A DNA stretch of 64,000 nt from Paraburkholderia lycopersici (GTDB taxonomy: Bacteria; Pseudomonadota; Gammaproteobacteria; Burkholderiales; Burkholderiaceae): assembly GCF_900096975.1 (NCBI RefSeq), contig NZ_FMYQ01000010.1, forward strand, positions 150,691-214,690, written 5' to 3'. The stretch's first letter is position 1. Every line of letters starts with the position of its first letter. The notes beneath the pieces were generated by a model. The model saw nothing but the letters and a program-made list of their open reading frames with translations. It did not search any database and had not been told where the DNA came from. Below are positions 54,515 to 63,215 of the stretch, in pieces. Made by a program: the position numbers and the translations under genes.

Positions 54515-56292
54515 GTGCGGACCTCCGCATCGGCTTCTGCGCCGGCTTCGGCTTCAGCCTCGACGAGCCGACGATAAAGGCCCTGCGCGGCCGCAAGCTG
54601 CTCGTGCGTTCCCGACTGCACGGCCCGCCCCTGTTCCATCACGACGATCGTATCGGCCAGGGCCGCGGTCGCGAGCCGGTGCGCGATCAACAGCACGGTC
54701 CGCCCGCGCGCGAGGCGGCGCAGCGAATCGTGGATCGACGCCTCGGTCTCGGCGTCCAGGCTCGCGGTCGGTTCGTCGAGCAGCAGCACAGGGGCGTCCT
54801 TCAGGAATGCGCGGGCCAGCGCGAGCCGCTGGATCTGTCCGCCCGAAAGCCCCGCGCCTCGCTCGCCGAGCGGCGTGTCGTACCCGTGCGGCAGCGATTG
54901 AATGAACCCGTCCGCGCCCGCGCTGGCAGCGGCCGCGCGCACGGCGGCGAAGTCGGCATCGGGCCGGGCGATCAGCAGATTGTCCAGCACCGTGCCGGCA
55001 AAAACGTGCGCGCGCTGCGGGACCCATGCAACGCGCGAGCGCCAGTCGTCGGGATCGGTCGCGTCGAGCGGCTGCCCGTTGATGGAAATCGTTCCGGCCG
55101 TGGCCCGCGCGAAGCCCAGCAGCAGGTTGAGGACCGTGCTCTTGCCCGCGCCGCTCGGCCCGACCAGCGCCGTGATGCATCCGGCTTGCGCGACGAACTG
55201 CAATCCATCGAGCGCGGTTTGTCCGGTCGGCCAGACATGCGCCACGTCGTCGAAGCGGATGGTGTAGCCGCTCGCGGCCGGCAACGGCAGCCGCGCACCG
55301 GTTTCGACCGGCTCGGGGAGATCGAGTATTTCCATGATGCGCTCCGCTGCGGCGATCGCGTCGAGTCGCTCGTGATACTGGCTTCCCAGCGTGCGCAGCG
55401 GGATATAGAACTCCGGCGCGAGCAACAACACGAACAGCCCGCGCAGCAGCGGGATTTTTCCGTAGAAAAGGTGAAAGCCCACGAGGACGGCGACGACCGC
55501 GATGCCGAGCGTCGCGAGGAATTCCAGCACGACCGACGACAGGAACGCGACTCTCAGCACCTTCATGGTGCTGCTGCGATACGCCTCGGACAGCCGTGCG
55601 ACGACGGCCGCCTCGCGCCGGCCCGCATTGAACAGCCTCAGCGTCGTGATGCCCTGCAGGGAGTCGAGAAACCGGGCGCCCAGCCGCGCGAGCAGTTTCC
55701 ATTGCCGCTGGTTCGCCTCGGCCGCGGCCTTGCCGAGCAAGATCATGAAGAGGGGGATCAGCGGGGCGGTAATCAGCAGAACGAGCCCCGAAGTCCAGTC
55801 CACCGGAAAGACGACGATGAGGATGGCGAACGGCAACAGAACCGTCAGCGCGCGTCCCGGCAACCATCGCGCATAGTAGCCCTCGAGCGCCTCGACACCC
55901 TGGACGAGATGGGTGGCGAGGGCCCCGGTCGCTTCGCTGCGCAGCCAAAGCGGGCCGAGCGCCTGCAACTTGCGCAACAACTCCCCGCGCAGCGCCTGCC
56001 GCATGGAGGCGGCGCTGGTGAAAGCCGTGCGCTCCGCCAGCCGGATCAGTACGAAGCGCAGGGCGAAGACCGGCAGCATGGCGGCGAGCGCGGGCCACAC
56101 GCTGGAAAGCCCCGCTCCGTCCATCACCACGGCGCTCAGGGTCCAGGCAAGCAATGCGGCCTGCACCATCACGAGCAAACCGGACCCCATGCCGAGCGCG
56201 ACGACGCAGCCGAGGCCGGCGCGAACAGACGCGGCGCGTCCGGCGAGCCAGCGGTCGACGATTTTCCGGGATTGTGCCTGTGGTGAGGACAT
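54511..56292 (-). CDS. cydD: cysteine/glutathione ABC exporter subunit CydD
   Basis: This is the 593-residue partner of CydC. The membrane domain contains MGSGLLVMVQAALLAWTLSA and LLPFAILIVVFPVDWTSGLV. The ATPase has Walker A VGPSGAGKSTVLNLLLG, signature LSGGQIQRLALARAFLKDAP and Walker B LLLDEPTASLD, followed by H-loop LIAHRLATAALAD. The N-terminus starts SSPQAQSRKIVDRWLAG. The divergent small gene encoding a CydX-like protein starts 97 bases upstream, so a shared regulatory gap (56293-56388) is likely. Confidence 0.92.
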   Translation of the reverse strand: MSSPQAQSRKIVDRWLAGRAASVRAGLGCVVALGMGSGLLVMVQAALLAWTLSAVVMDGAGLSSVWPALAAMLPVFALRFVLIRLAERTAFTSAASMRQALRGELLRKLQALGPLWLRSEATGALATHLVQGVEALEGYYARWLPGRALTVLLPFAILIVVFPVDWTSGLVLLITAPLIPLFMILLGKAAAEANQRQWKLLARLGARFLDSLQGITTLRLFNAGRREAAVVARLSEAYRSSTMKVLRVAFLSSVVLEFLATLGIAVVAVLVGFHLFYGKIPLLRGLFVLLLAPEFYIPLRTLGSQYHERLDAIAAAERIMEILDLPEPVETGARLPLPAASGYTIRFDDVAHVWPTGQTALDGLQFVAQAGCITALVGPSGAGKSTVLNLLLGFARATAGTISINGQPLDATDPDDWRSRVAWVPQRAHVFAGTVLDNLLIARPDADFAAVRAAAASAGADGFIQSLPHGYDTPLGERGAGLSGGQIQRLALARAFLKDAPVLLLDEPTASLDAETEASIHDSLRRLARGRTVLLIAHRLATAALADTIVVMEQGRAVQSGTHEQLAAAQGLYRRLVEAEAEAGAEADAEVRT

Positions 56293-56388
56293 ATACGAAT
56301 ACCTGGTGAGCGCAACGGCTCCTATAATCCTTGGTTGCCGATGCCGCCATGCGCGGCGCCACGATCCTGGACGGGACAGGGAGACACA

Positions 56389-56577
56389 ATGAAAACCGCT
56401 CTGCAGTTCACGCTATACCTCACGATCGCCGTCTGTGCCATCGTACTCGGCGTCGTCGTCGGCAACTACGGCCTCTGGTACTTCTCGTGGCTGATCGGTA
56501 CGGCGTTGATCGTGTTGTTCGCGACCGCCGGCGGCGTACTCTTCGACACGCAACAGGAACAACACGAGATCACCTGA
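56389..56577 (+). CDS. two-helix CydX-like protein, copy 2
   Basis: This 62-residue membrane protein opens MKTALQFTLYLTIAVCAIVL and has a second helix with GLWYFSWLIGTALIVLFATA. The WYFSWLIGT block matches the start of E. coli CydX (WYFAWILGT), a small subunit of cytochrome bd. An extra N-terminal helix of about 27 residues precedes it. It is a paralogue of the copy after cydB, sharing GVVVG, YFSWLIGTA and AGGVLFDTQ. The start has GGGAGACAC upstream. It diverges from cydD and overlaps the convergent UbiV-like gene by eight bases at its 3' end. Confidence 0.7.
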   Translation: MKTALQFTLYLTIAVCAIVLGVVVGNYGLWYFSWLIGTALIVLFATAGGVLFDTQQEQHEIT

Positions 56578-57418
56578 CACCCGCGTAGATTCGCTGAAAG
56601 AGGCACCGCTGCCAAGGGTGCAGCGCGCCGCTCACGCGCGCGCGGCTGCGTTCGGGAGAAGCGGCATATTCCGCGTATGCGGCCTGCGCGTCGATGTCGC
56701 CTCGCAGCCACTCGCACAGCGTCTGGGACAGCCCGACGTCCCCCGCATCGCGGGGCGTGACGCGCAGGATACTCACGCCCGCCCGCTGGAGTTCGTCCAG
56801 ATCGGACGCCCAGTCGGGCGCGGTGTCGTCCGGCGAGGCGTCGAGATCGCAACCCGGCATCGCGTGCAGCGGCCATCCTTCATAACCGCAAACCTCGACG
56901 CGACACTGCCAGCGTGCAAACCGGCGCGGCGAGAGCACCGGCAGTTCGATCTCGCAGCGCGCATCGCCCGCGCAGGCCAGTGCCTGCACGACCTCGCCCT
57001 TGCATACGGCCGGCAACACCCAGCGCCGCGCCCCCAGTTCGACCATCCGCCTGAGCTCCACACCGCTCACGCACGGCATGGCCGCCCCGAGGACCAACGG
57101 CACCTTCCCGGCCAGCAACCGGAATGTCCTCGCGTCGCCGACTTCGACCGGGAGTCCGCAATCCTCGATCCAGGCATGAGAATCTTCGGTGTCCCGAACT
57201 TCCGCGCCTGCGCGCACCGAGAGCACGACCTCCTTGCCGCCCGACGCGAGTTCGCGCGCGACGGCAAGGCAGTCCCTCTGTTGCAGGCCGCCCAGAGGGC
57301 CGTGAAGGGCGGCACCGATGTAGACGACATCGACTGACGAAAGCGCGACGGCATCGTAAAACGCAAATGTCTCGGAACGGTTCCACCGCCCCGCGAGTGC
57401 CCCAAGCGAAATCTTCAT
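56570..57418 (-). CDS. UbiV/U32-like protein lacking iron-sulfur cysteines
   Basis: This is a 282-residue protein of the U32 peptidase/UbiV type, the oxygen-independent ubiquinone hydroxylation family. Its start KISLGALAGRWNRSETFAFY, then SVDVVYIGAALHGP and LASGGKEVVLS, parallels UbiV. From memory E. coli UbiV binds a [4Fe-4S] cluster through C39, C180, C193 and C197. Here the equivalents of C39 (H in AALHGP) and of the C193/C197 pair appear absent, and only the one near C180 (PGCDLDASPDD) remains. The start at 57418 has AAGGAGG upstream. It lies between two CydX-like genes in the cytochrome bd operon, with no ubiU or ubiT nearby. The role is uncertain. Confidence 0.7.
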   Translation of the reverse strand: MKISLGALAGRWNRSETFAFYDAVALSSVDVVYIGAALHGPLGGLQQRDCLAVARELASGGKEVVLSVRAGAEVRDTEDSHAWIEDCGLPVEVGDARTFRLLAGKVPLVLGAAMPCVSGVELRRMVELGARRWVLPAVCKGEVVQALACAGDARCEIELPVLSPRRFARWQCRVEVCGYEGWPLHAMPGCDLDASPDDTAPDWASDLDELQRAGVSILRVTPRDAGDVGLSQTLCEWLRGDIDAQAAYAEYAASPERSRARVSGALHPWQRCLFQRIYAGVR

Positions 57419-57441
57419 GGATGCCTCCTTGCGCGGCAACG

Positions 57442-57624
57442 TCAGGTTTTCCCCTTCTCCTGCGTATCGAACAGCACGCCGCCGGCCACGGCGAACAGCA
57501 CGATCGTGGCCGTCCCGATGAGCCAGGAGAAGTACCACGCGCCATAGTCGCCGACCACCACGCCGAACACGATGGCCAGTACCGCAACGGCCATGAACAA
57601 CAGAAAATGCATCAAGGTTTTCAT
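57442..57624 (-). CDS. two-helix CydX-like protein, copy 1
   Basis: This is a 60-residue membrane protein, 17 bases after cydB. It begins MKTLMHFLLFMAVAVLAIVF with a second helix GAWYFSWLIGTATIVLFAVA, the region aligning with CydX (WYFAWILGT). The position directly after cydB is exactly where cydX lies in E. coli. The added N-terminal helix makes it longer than the usual 30-40 residue CydX. The start 57624 has GAGGAAT upstream. The paralogue near 56.4 kb is the second copy. Confidence 0.75.
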   Translation of the reverse strand: MKTLMHFLLFMAVAVLAIVFGVVVGDYGAWYFSWLIGTATIVLFAVAGGVLFDTQEKGKT

Positions 57625-57641
57625 GACGGATTCCTCAATCC

Positions 57642-58778
57642 TCAATAGGCGTGCGGGTTCGATTCCACATGCTCGGCCTTCACCTTGCCGCGCATGACGT
57701 AGAACGCCCAGCTCGTGTACGCGATGATCGCGGGCATGAACACCGCCGTCCAGCCGGTCATCCACATGAGCGTGTTACGGCTCGACACCGAGTTCCAGAC
57801 GGTCAGGCTTTGCGACGGGTCGCTCGACGACGGCATGAGGAACGGGAACAGGCTCACGCCCGCCGTGCCGATCACGCCGATCCAGGCCAGCGCGCCGAGC
57901 CACCAGGCCAGCGTGGAGCGGCCGGCGCGGACGGCGGGCAGACCGAGCAGCAGGCCGATATAGGCGAGCGCCGGCACGGCCCACAACACGGGATGGCTGT
58001 GGAAGTTGTCCAGCCACGCGCCTTCGGCGACCACGACGCTCTGTTGCAGCGGCGTCTGCGCGACGCCCGGCAGCGGCGCATGTTCGATGCGGTAGCCGTG
58101 CAGATGGCTCACCCAGATGCCGCCGATCGTGAACAGCACGAGCGCGACCACGCCGCCGACCGTCGCGGCGCGCTGCGCCCTCGTCCAGAGCGGTCCGCGC
58201 TCGGTGCGGCCCATCAGCATCGCGCCGCCCATCCAGGCCGACAGCGACAGCGACAGCACCCCGCACATGACGGCGAACGGATTGAGCAGGGCAAGGAAGC
58301 TGCCCGTATAGAACGAGGTCAAGTCCCAGCCAAAGTGAAAGGGCACGCCCATCAGCATGTTGCCCATGCCGGCGCCGTACACGATCATCGGCACGGCGCC
58401 GCTCACGACGAGCGCCCAGTCCCACGCGTTGCGCCACCCGGCCGTCGGCAGCTTGCTGCGGTACTCGAAACCCAGCGGCCGCACGATCATCGTCCACAGC
58501 AGCAGCAGCATGACGATGTAGAGCCCCGAAAACGCGGTCGCGTAGATCAGCGGAAAGGCCGCGAAGATCGCGCCGCCGCCGAGAATGAACCAGACCTGAT
58601 TGCCGTCCCAGTGCGGCGCGATCGTATTGAGCGCGATGCGCCGTTCGGTGTCGGTGCGGCCGACGTAGCGCAGCAGCGCGCCCACGCCCATGTCCATACC
58701 CACCATGATCGCCAGCCCCATCAGCAGCACGCCGAGGAGCAGCCACCAGAGCACCTTGAAGAAAAGATAGAGTTCCAT
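57642..58778 (-). CDS. cydB: cytochrome bd oxidase subunit II
   Basis: This 378-residue membrane subunit of the bd-type quinol oxidase has eight to nine helices. Typical blocks are FKVLWWLLLGVLLMGLAIMV, GMDMGVGALLRYVGRTDTER and WDGNQVWFILGGGAIFAAFP. It scaffolds the heme-bearing subunit I. The start ATG overlaps the last base of the cydA stop (TAATG). The following CydX-like gene starts 17 bases beyond the stop, so all belong to one message. Confidence 0.94.
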   Translation of the reverse strand: MELYLFFKVLWWLLLGVLLMGLAIMVGMDMGVGALLRYVGRTDTERRIALNTIAPHWDGNQVWFILGGGAIFAAFPLIYATAFSGLYIVMLLLLWTMIVRPLGFEYRSKLPTAGWRNAWDWALVVSGAVPMIVYGAGMGNMLMGVPFHFGWDLTSFYTGSFLALLNPFAVMCGVLSLSLSAWMGGAMLMGRTERGPLWTRAQRAATVGGVVALVLFTIGGIWVSHLHGYRIEHAPLPGVAQTPLQQSVVVAEGAWLDNFHSHPVLWAVPALAYIGLLLGLPAVRAGRSTLAWWLGALAWIGVIGTAGVSLFPFLMPSSSDPSQSLTVWNSVSSRNTLMWMTGWTAVFMPAIIAYTSWAFYVMRGKVKAEHVESNPHAY

Positions 58779-60367
58779 TAATGCTCCTTGACCGTCGTGA
58801 TGCCCAGTGCAGCCAGTTCGCCGCCCGCGTGCCCGTCGGCATCGTGGCTTTCCGGTCCCTTGCGGACCGCCCTGACCATCAGGAAGATTTCGACTGCGGC
58901 GAAAATCGTATAAAGAAGGACGAAGCCCGCCAGCGAGAAGATCATGTAGCCCACGCTATGGCTCGACGCGGACATCCACGTGGGCAGCAGGCCGAACACC
59001 GTCCAGGGCTGCCGGCCGACTTCCGCCGTGACCCAGCCCATTTCGCAGGCGATGAAGGGAATGGGGATCATCCACGGGGCCAGCTTCAGGAACCAGCGGT
59101 GCCGCGTGAGGTCGCCGCGCAGCGAAAGGATCACCGAGATCACGAAGTACGCGAGCATCAGCAGGCCGCAGGCCACCATCGCGCGGAACACCCAGAAAAT
59201 CGTGAAGACGTTCGGGATGGCGTCGTGGGAGGCGCGGGTGATGTTCTCGTCGGTTGCGTTCGCAACGTCCTGGCCGTCCGCGTAGCGCTTCACGAGGAAG
59301 CCGTAGCCGAGGTCGTCGCGGTGCGCGTTGAACTGCGCGAGCGCCGCGGCATTGGCCGGATCGGAACTCAGCACCTTGAGCGCCTCGACGGCGGGAATGC
59401 CGTTCTTGATGCGCCGGGCGGCGTCGGCCTCGATGCGGTCGATGCCCGGAACGGTCGTGTCGAACGTATGGGTGAGGAGCGGTGTGAGCACATACGGAAT
59501 CTGGATGCTCCACGCGTTGCGCTGCTCGCCCTGGACCGGCCAGGTCGCGATGTTGAACGGCGCGGGCGCCTTCTCGGTCTGCCACATCGCTTCCATGGCG
59601 GCCAGCTTCGAGGGCTGCGCATGGCCGCCCACGAAACCCAGTGCGTCGCCGAGCGTGATCACGCCCGCCACCGAAAGCACGCCGAACAGGCTCGCCATGC
59701 GGAACGAGCGCTTCGCGATCTCGACGTGCCGGCCGCGCAGCAGGTAGTACGCGCTGATGCCGGTCACGAAGATGGCGGCCGTCACGTAACCCGCGATGCT
59801 GGTGTGAACGAACTTCGTTTGCGCGTCGTCGCTGAAGATGAGCGCGCCGAGGCTCGTCAGTTCCATGCGCATCGTGACGGGATTGAACGAGGCGCCCTGC
59901 GGGTTCTGCATGAAGCCGTTCGCCACGAGAATCCAGAGCGCCGAGAAGTTGGAGCCGAGCGCCACGAGATAGGTGACGGTCAGATGCTGCGCTTTCGAGA
60001 GGCGGTCCCAGCCGAACGCCATCAGGCCGATGAAGGTGGACTCCATGAAGAAGGCCATCAGCCCCTCGATCGCGAGCGGCGCGCCGAAGATGTCGCCGAC
60101 GAACCCCGAATAGAAAGACCAGTTCGTGCCGAACTCGAATTCCATCGTGAGCCCGGTCGCCACGCCGAGCGCGAAGTTGATCAGGAACAGACCGCTCCAG
60201 AACTGCGTGATCTCCCGGTAGATTTTCTTGCCGGTGATGACGTATACGGTCTCCATCACCGCGAGAAGAAAGGTCAGTCCCAGCGTCAACGGGACAAAGA
60301 GGAAGTGATAGAGCGCGGTGGCGGCAAACTGAAGCCGCGACAGCTCGACCACGGTATCGTTGATCAT
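58778..60367 (-). CDS. cydA: cytochrome bd oxidase subunit I
   Basis: This 529-residue catalytic subunit oxidises ubiquinol with oxygen at hemes b558, b595 and d, with high oxygen affinity and without proton pumping. Seen are the heme-ligand His in TALYHFLFVPLTLGL, GTNWSFYSGFVGDIFGAPLA, and the Met ligand region CEMGWVTAEVGRQPW. The Q-loop segment between helices VI and VII (from about WSIQIPYVLTPLLTHTFDTT) is present. The start 60367 is the first Met of helix one; the upstream frame to 60496 has no Shine-Dalgarno. It is divergent from the peroxiredoxin gene. Confidence 0.95.
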   Translation of the reverse strand: MINDTVVELSRLQFAATALYHFLFVPLTLGLTFLLAVMETVYVITGKKIYREITQFWSGLFLINFALGVATGLTMEFEFGTNWSFYSGFVGDIFGAPLAIEGLMAFFMESTFIGLMAFGWDRLSKAQHLTVTYLVALGSNFSALWILVANGFMQNPQGASFNPVTMRMELTSLGALIFSDDAQTKFVHTSIAGYVTAAIFVTGISAYYLLRGRHVEIAKRSFRMASLFGVLSVAGVITLGDALGFVGGHAQPSKLAAMEAMWQTEKAPAPFNIATWPVQGEQRNAWSIQIPYVLTPLLTHTFDTTVPGIDRIEADAARRIKNGIPAVEALKVLSSDPANAAALAQFNAHRDDLGYGFLVKRYADGQDVANATDENITRASHDAIPNVFTIFWVFRAMVACGLLMLAYFVISVILSLRGDLTRHRWFLKLAPWMIPIPFIACEMGWVTAEVGRQPWTVFGLLPTWMSASSHSVGYMIFSLAGFVLLYTIFAAVEIFLMVRAVRKGPESHDADGHAGGELAALGITTVKEH

Positions 60368-60706
60368 GAAATGCTCCGCAAAAAAACAGACGAGCCGAAT
60401 CCTCGGATTCCGGCCCTGCGGCGGGTTGCGTCGCGCACCGGCATTCAACGATTGGCGTTTCGATCCACTGCATCGGTGAAACCCCGGAGGCGACATATCT
60501 CCCCGCCCCTGATAGTTTCACATTTTATGTAATCGAGTAACTTTTAGTAGCGGATCAAGCGTGGCCAACTGCCGCACCGGCTCGCGCGGCACACCCGCCC
60601 GCGCCGATTCGCCCTCTCGACGCAAACGTTTTATTTTCATAGATTAAGAAATAATAAGTCTCGTTACACGGCCCTCCCGCGCCCCGATATACTTGCGACG
60701 AAGACA
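60368..60706. other. divergent region, cydA / peroxiredoxin
   Basis: These 339 bases hold both promoters. AT-rich patches occur at 60508-60545 and 60625-60660. No perfect FNR box (TTGAT-N4-ATCAA) or clear ArcA site was found; a GGATCAAG half-site lies at 60552-60559. Oxygen-responsive control is expected but not demonstrated here. Confidence 0.45.
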
Positions 60707-61357
60707 ATGCCCACCATGAACGATCCCCTCACGGCCACCCGCGCCATCCGAATCGGCGATCCCGCACCGGAATTTCGCGCCCGAACCACCTGCGGCGAAC
60801 GCACGCTCGCTGACTACCGCGGCAGTTGGCTGCTCTTTTTCGCCCATCCGGCCGACTTCACGCCTGTTTGCACAAGCGAGTTCGTCAGCCTCGTGAAAGC
60901 GCAGGACAAATTCGACGCGATCGGCTGCAAGCTTCTCGGGCTGTCCATCGACAGCCTCTATGCACATATTGCCTGGCTGCGTGACATCCGCGAGTACTTC
61001 GGCGTCGCGGTAACGTTTCCCATCATCGAAGATCCGTCGATGGCCATCGCCACGGCCTATGGCATGCTCGACCCGCTTGCGCCCGATGCGGCGGCAATCA
61101 GGGCAAGCTACGTAATCGATCCGCAAGGGATAGTCCGGGCGGTCACGTGGTATCCGTTGAACGTGGGGCGCTCGGTCGAGGAGCAACTGCGCCTTGTCCG
61201 CGCCCTGCAGGCCGCGGACAGCACCGGCGCCTCCACGCCCGAAGGCTGGCAGGCAGGCATGCCGATGCTGGAACTGGCTCCGGTCTCGCTTGAGCGCGCC
61301 CTGCAAAGCGGAAAAGACGAGGCACCGTGGTATTTCCGGGAACGGCAATCGTCATGA
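60707..61357 (+). CDS. 1-Cys (Prx6-type) peroxiredoxin
   Basis: This 216-residue peroxidase of the AhpC/TSA family reduces hydrogen and organic peroxides. The peroxidatic Cys lies in HPADFTPVCTSEFVSLV (about residue 55). A resolving Cys near the C-terminus is not seen, so the Prx6-like one-Cys type is favoured; the length and C-terminal domain (PEGWQAGMPMLEL) agree. The start could be 60707 or the Met at 60716. It is divergent from cydA and overlaps the downstream ArsR gene by four bases. Peroxide tolerance alongside cytochrome bd is a common theme. Confidence 0.88.
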   Translation: MPTMNDPLTATRAIRIGDPAPEFRARTTCGERTLADYRGSWLLFFAHPADFTPVCTSEFVSLVKAQDKFDAIGCKLLGLSIDSLYAHIAWLRDIREYFGVAVTFPIIEDPSMAIATAYGMLDPLAPDAAAIRASYVIDPQGIVRAVTWYPLNVGRSVEEQLRLVRALQAADSTGASTPEGWQAGMPMLELAPVSLERALQSGKDEAPWYFRERQSS

Positions 61358-61761
61358 GAACCACGCCGGAGGACTTCGAAGCGCTACAGGGGCACGCGGG
61401 CGAGGCTGCGGAACTCATGCGCTTGCTTGGCAATGCCAACCGGCTCCAGTTGCTTTGCCAGATCGCGCAAGGCGAGCAGTCGGTGGGACAGATCGAGGAC
61501 CAGCTGGACATCAAGCAGCCCGCGCTTTCGCAGCAACTCGCGGAGCTTCGCAAGGCCGGCCTGGTTCAGACACGCAGGGAATCGCGCTCGGTTCTGTATT
61601 CGCTCGGCGGCGAGCATGTCCGCCTGCTTCTGGAATTGCTGCTCGTGGCGTTCGGAGTCAGAACGCCGCCAGCGAATGACGCGCCCGGCGCGACTATGCC
61701 TGTCGCCGCGCCCGCGCGCCAGGCTGGAGACAGCGCGCGATTTGCCCGGGTAGAACAGTGA
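61354..61761 (+). CDS. ArsR-family regulator, BigR/SqrR-like
   Basis: This 135-residue winged-helix repressor has the core AELMRLLGNANRLQLLCQIA, then GQIEDQLDIKQPALSQQLAE and RRESRSVLYSLGGEHVRLLL. The Cys in LLCQIAQGE matches the first sensing cysteine of BigR/SqrR-type sulfide or persulfide repressors, but the second one, expected near the last helix, is missing. The last 35 residues are low complexity. It overlaps the peroxiredoxin stop (ATGA), so both are co-transcribed and it probably regulates that operon. Metal-sensor C-x-C motifs are absent. Confidence 0.82.
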   Translation: MRTTPEDFEALQGHAGEAAELMRLLGNANRLQLLCQIAQGEQSVGQIEDQLDIKQPALSQQLAELRKAGLVQTRRESRSVLYSLGGEHVRLLLELLLVAFGVRTPPANDAPGATMPVAAPARQAGDSARFARVEQ

Positions 61762-61894
61762 TTTTCACGTTTCCCGTTTAGCGCTTTTCCACCGCAGCGC
61801 ACGTTGCGAACGATCCTCAGCGCGGCGCCCCCGCAGGCCACGCACCGGGCATGCCGCTTCGCGCCATGTCTGACGACGGAACGTCAAGCGGGGG

Positions 61895-63061
61895 TCACCC
61901 CGCGGCGACCACACAGTCGCGTCCACGTTGTTTGGCCGCGTACATGCGGGTGTCCGCGGCCTTGACGAGCGAGCGCCACTCGTCGCAGCCGTCCGAGATC
62001 CGTTCCGCAAGGCCTATGCTCGCCGTGAGCGGCGATCCATCCGGCCGCTTGCCCATGCCCCCTTCCCGCACGCGTTGCAGGGCGCGAGTGGCTTCGAACA
62101 CGCCGACGTTGCTCATGAGGAGCAAAAACTCTTCGCCGCCCCAGCGGATCAGAATGTCGCCACGCCGAAGCGCTGTTTTGAAGCCGTGCGCGAACTGCTT
62201 GAGAACGCGATCACCGGCATCGTGACCGAAACGGTCATTGACCTGCTTGAAATGATCGATGTCGATGAGCACGACCGTCAACGGTGCGTTGCTGCGGCTT
62301 GCGAGAGCAAGCTGCAGATCGAGCATTTCTTCACCGCTACCGCGCGATAGCACGCCGGTGAGCGGGTCGTAAATGCTCTGCCGCACAAGTGCGACCATGA
62401 ACGCAAGCTGGCTGATGCCCGCAAGCGCGGATACGCCCATGATCAGCACGAGCAGCCAGAACGCCCCCGCGAACGAGGGCCAGTCCATTCCGCTCCAGCG
62501 CATCCACCCTGCGGCCCCTTCGGCCATGAGAACCGGACTCGCGAAAACGATATTCTCCAGCAGCGTGAGGGGAAAAATCGAAAAGCCCGCCACCAGCACA
62601 AAGGGCAAGAATGCATACCCCGATGCTATGGCGGCGGAAATCGCAGAAAGATGATAGTGGCCGAGCAGCACATAAGACGTGATGAAGAACACCGTGGGCA
62701 CCGCGAAGAGCAGTGCCATCGCCTGATACGCATCGGCCAGTTCGCCGTTCGGCCGGTACAACAGCAGCGAGGCGAACATCACGCTCGCGAAGATACGCGC
62801 CATTGCGAGCCAGAACCACAGGGGAAACGGGAAGACGACCAGGTCGACGATACTCCAGAGCGGGGTCAGCACCGCGAACAGAAACGCGAGCATACGCACC
62901 CGGTTGACGATCATCGCCGCACGCCGCCGCGAGAGCAGCACCCAATGCCGGTTCGGCATCGCGAGCCAGTGCAGTTCGGCCTGGTCCAGGGCCCCGGGAA
63001 TCAGATCTGCGAGTTTTATCATGCGTATTCGGATCGCTTTCAATGCGACCGCGTCAGACAT
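61895..63061 (-). CDS. membrane-anchored GGDEF diguanylate cyclase
   Basis: This 388-residue predicted c-di-GMP synthase has a membrane module of about six helices (residues roughly 40-215). A C-terminal GGDEF domain follows: DPLTGVLSRGSGEEMLDLQL, VVLIDIDHFKQVNDRFGHDA and the active motif WGGEEF. The product-inhibition I-site RxxD (RRGD) precedes GGEEF by five residues, so feedback control is retained. Catalysis therefore looks intact. The start is uncertain between 63061 and 63022. The ligand of the membrane module is unknown. A hairpin separates it from the satP-like gene. Confidence 0.88.
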   Translation of the reverse strand: MSDAVALKAIRIRMIKLADLIPGALDQAELHWLAMPNRHWVLLSRRRAAMIVNRVRMLAFLFAVLTPLWSIVDLVVFPFPLWFWLAMARIFASVMFASLLLYRPNGELADAYQAMALLFAVPTVFFITSYVLLGHYHLSAISAAIASGYAFLPFVLVAGFSIFPLTLLENIVFASPVLMAEGAAGWMRWSGMDWPSFAGAFWLLVLIMGVSALAGISQLAFMVALVRQSIYDPLTGVLSRGSGEEMLDLQLALASRSNAPLTVVLIDIDHFKQVNDRFGHDAGDRVLKQFAHGFKTALRRGDILIRWGGEEFLLLMSNVGVFEATRALQRVREGGMGKRPDGSPLTASIGLAERISDGCDEWRSLVKAADTRMYAAKQRGRDCVVAAG

Positions 63062-63082
63062 GCGCGCGCCGCGAAGACGACA

Positions 63083-63120
63083 ACGCGGCCGCTTGCGAAG
63101 ACTTGCGCAAGCGGCCGCGT
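63083..63120 (-). terminator. long GC-rich hairpin downstream of satP-like gene
   Basis: A 15-base perfect stem (63083-63097 and 63106-63120, core GCGGCCGCTTGCG) encloses eight bases. On the minus strand it lies 96 bases after the transporter stop and just before the GGDEF gene. It is followed only by TTGTCGTCTT, so a terminator is likely but not proven; read-through control is possible. Confidence 0.5.
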
Positions 63121-63215
63121 CCGACGAACCTGCTCCCGTCTGGCGCACGCCGGCATTCAAGGCTCAATTGCCAGTGGCGTTACGCGTCGCATTGGGTGAA
63201 AAGAATGGCGCCAGG

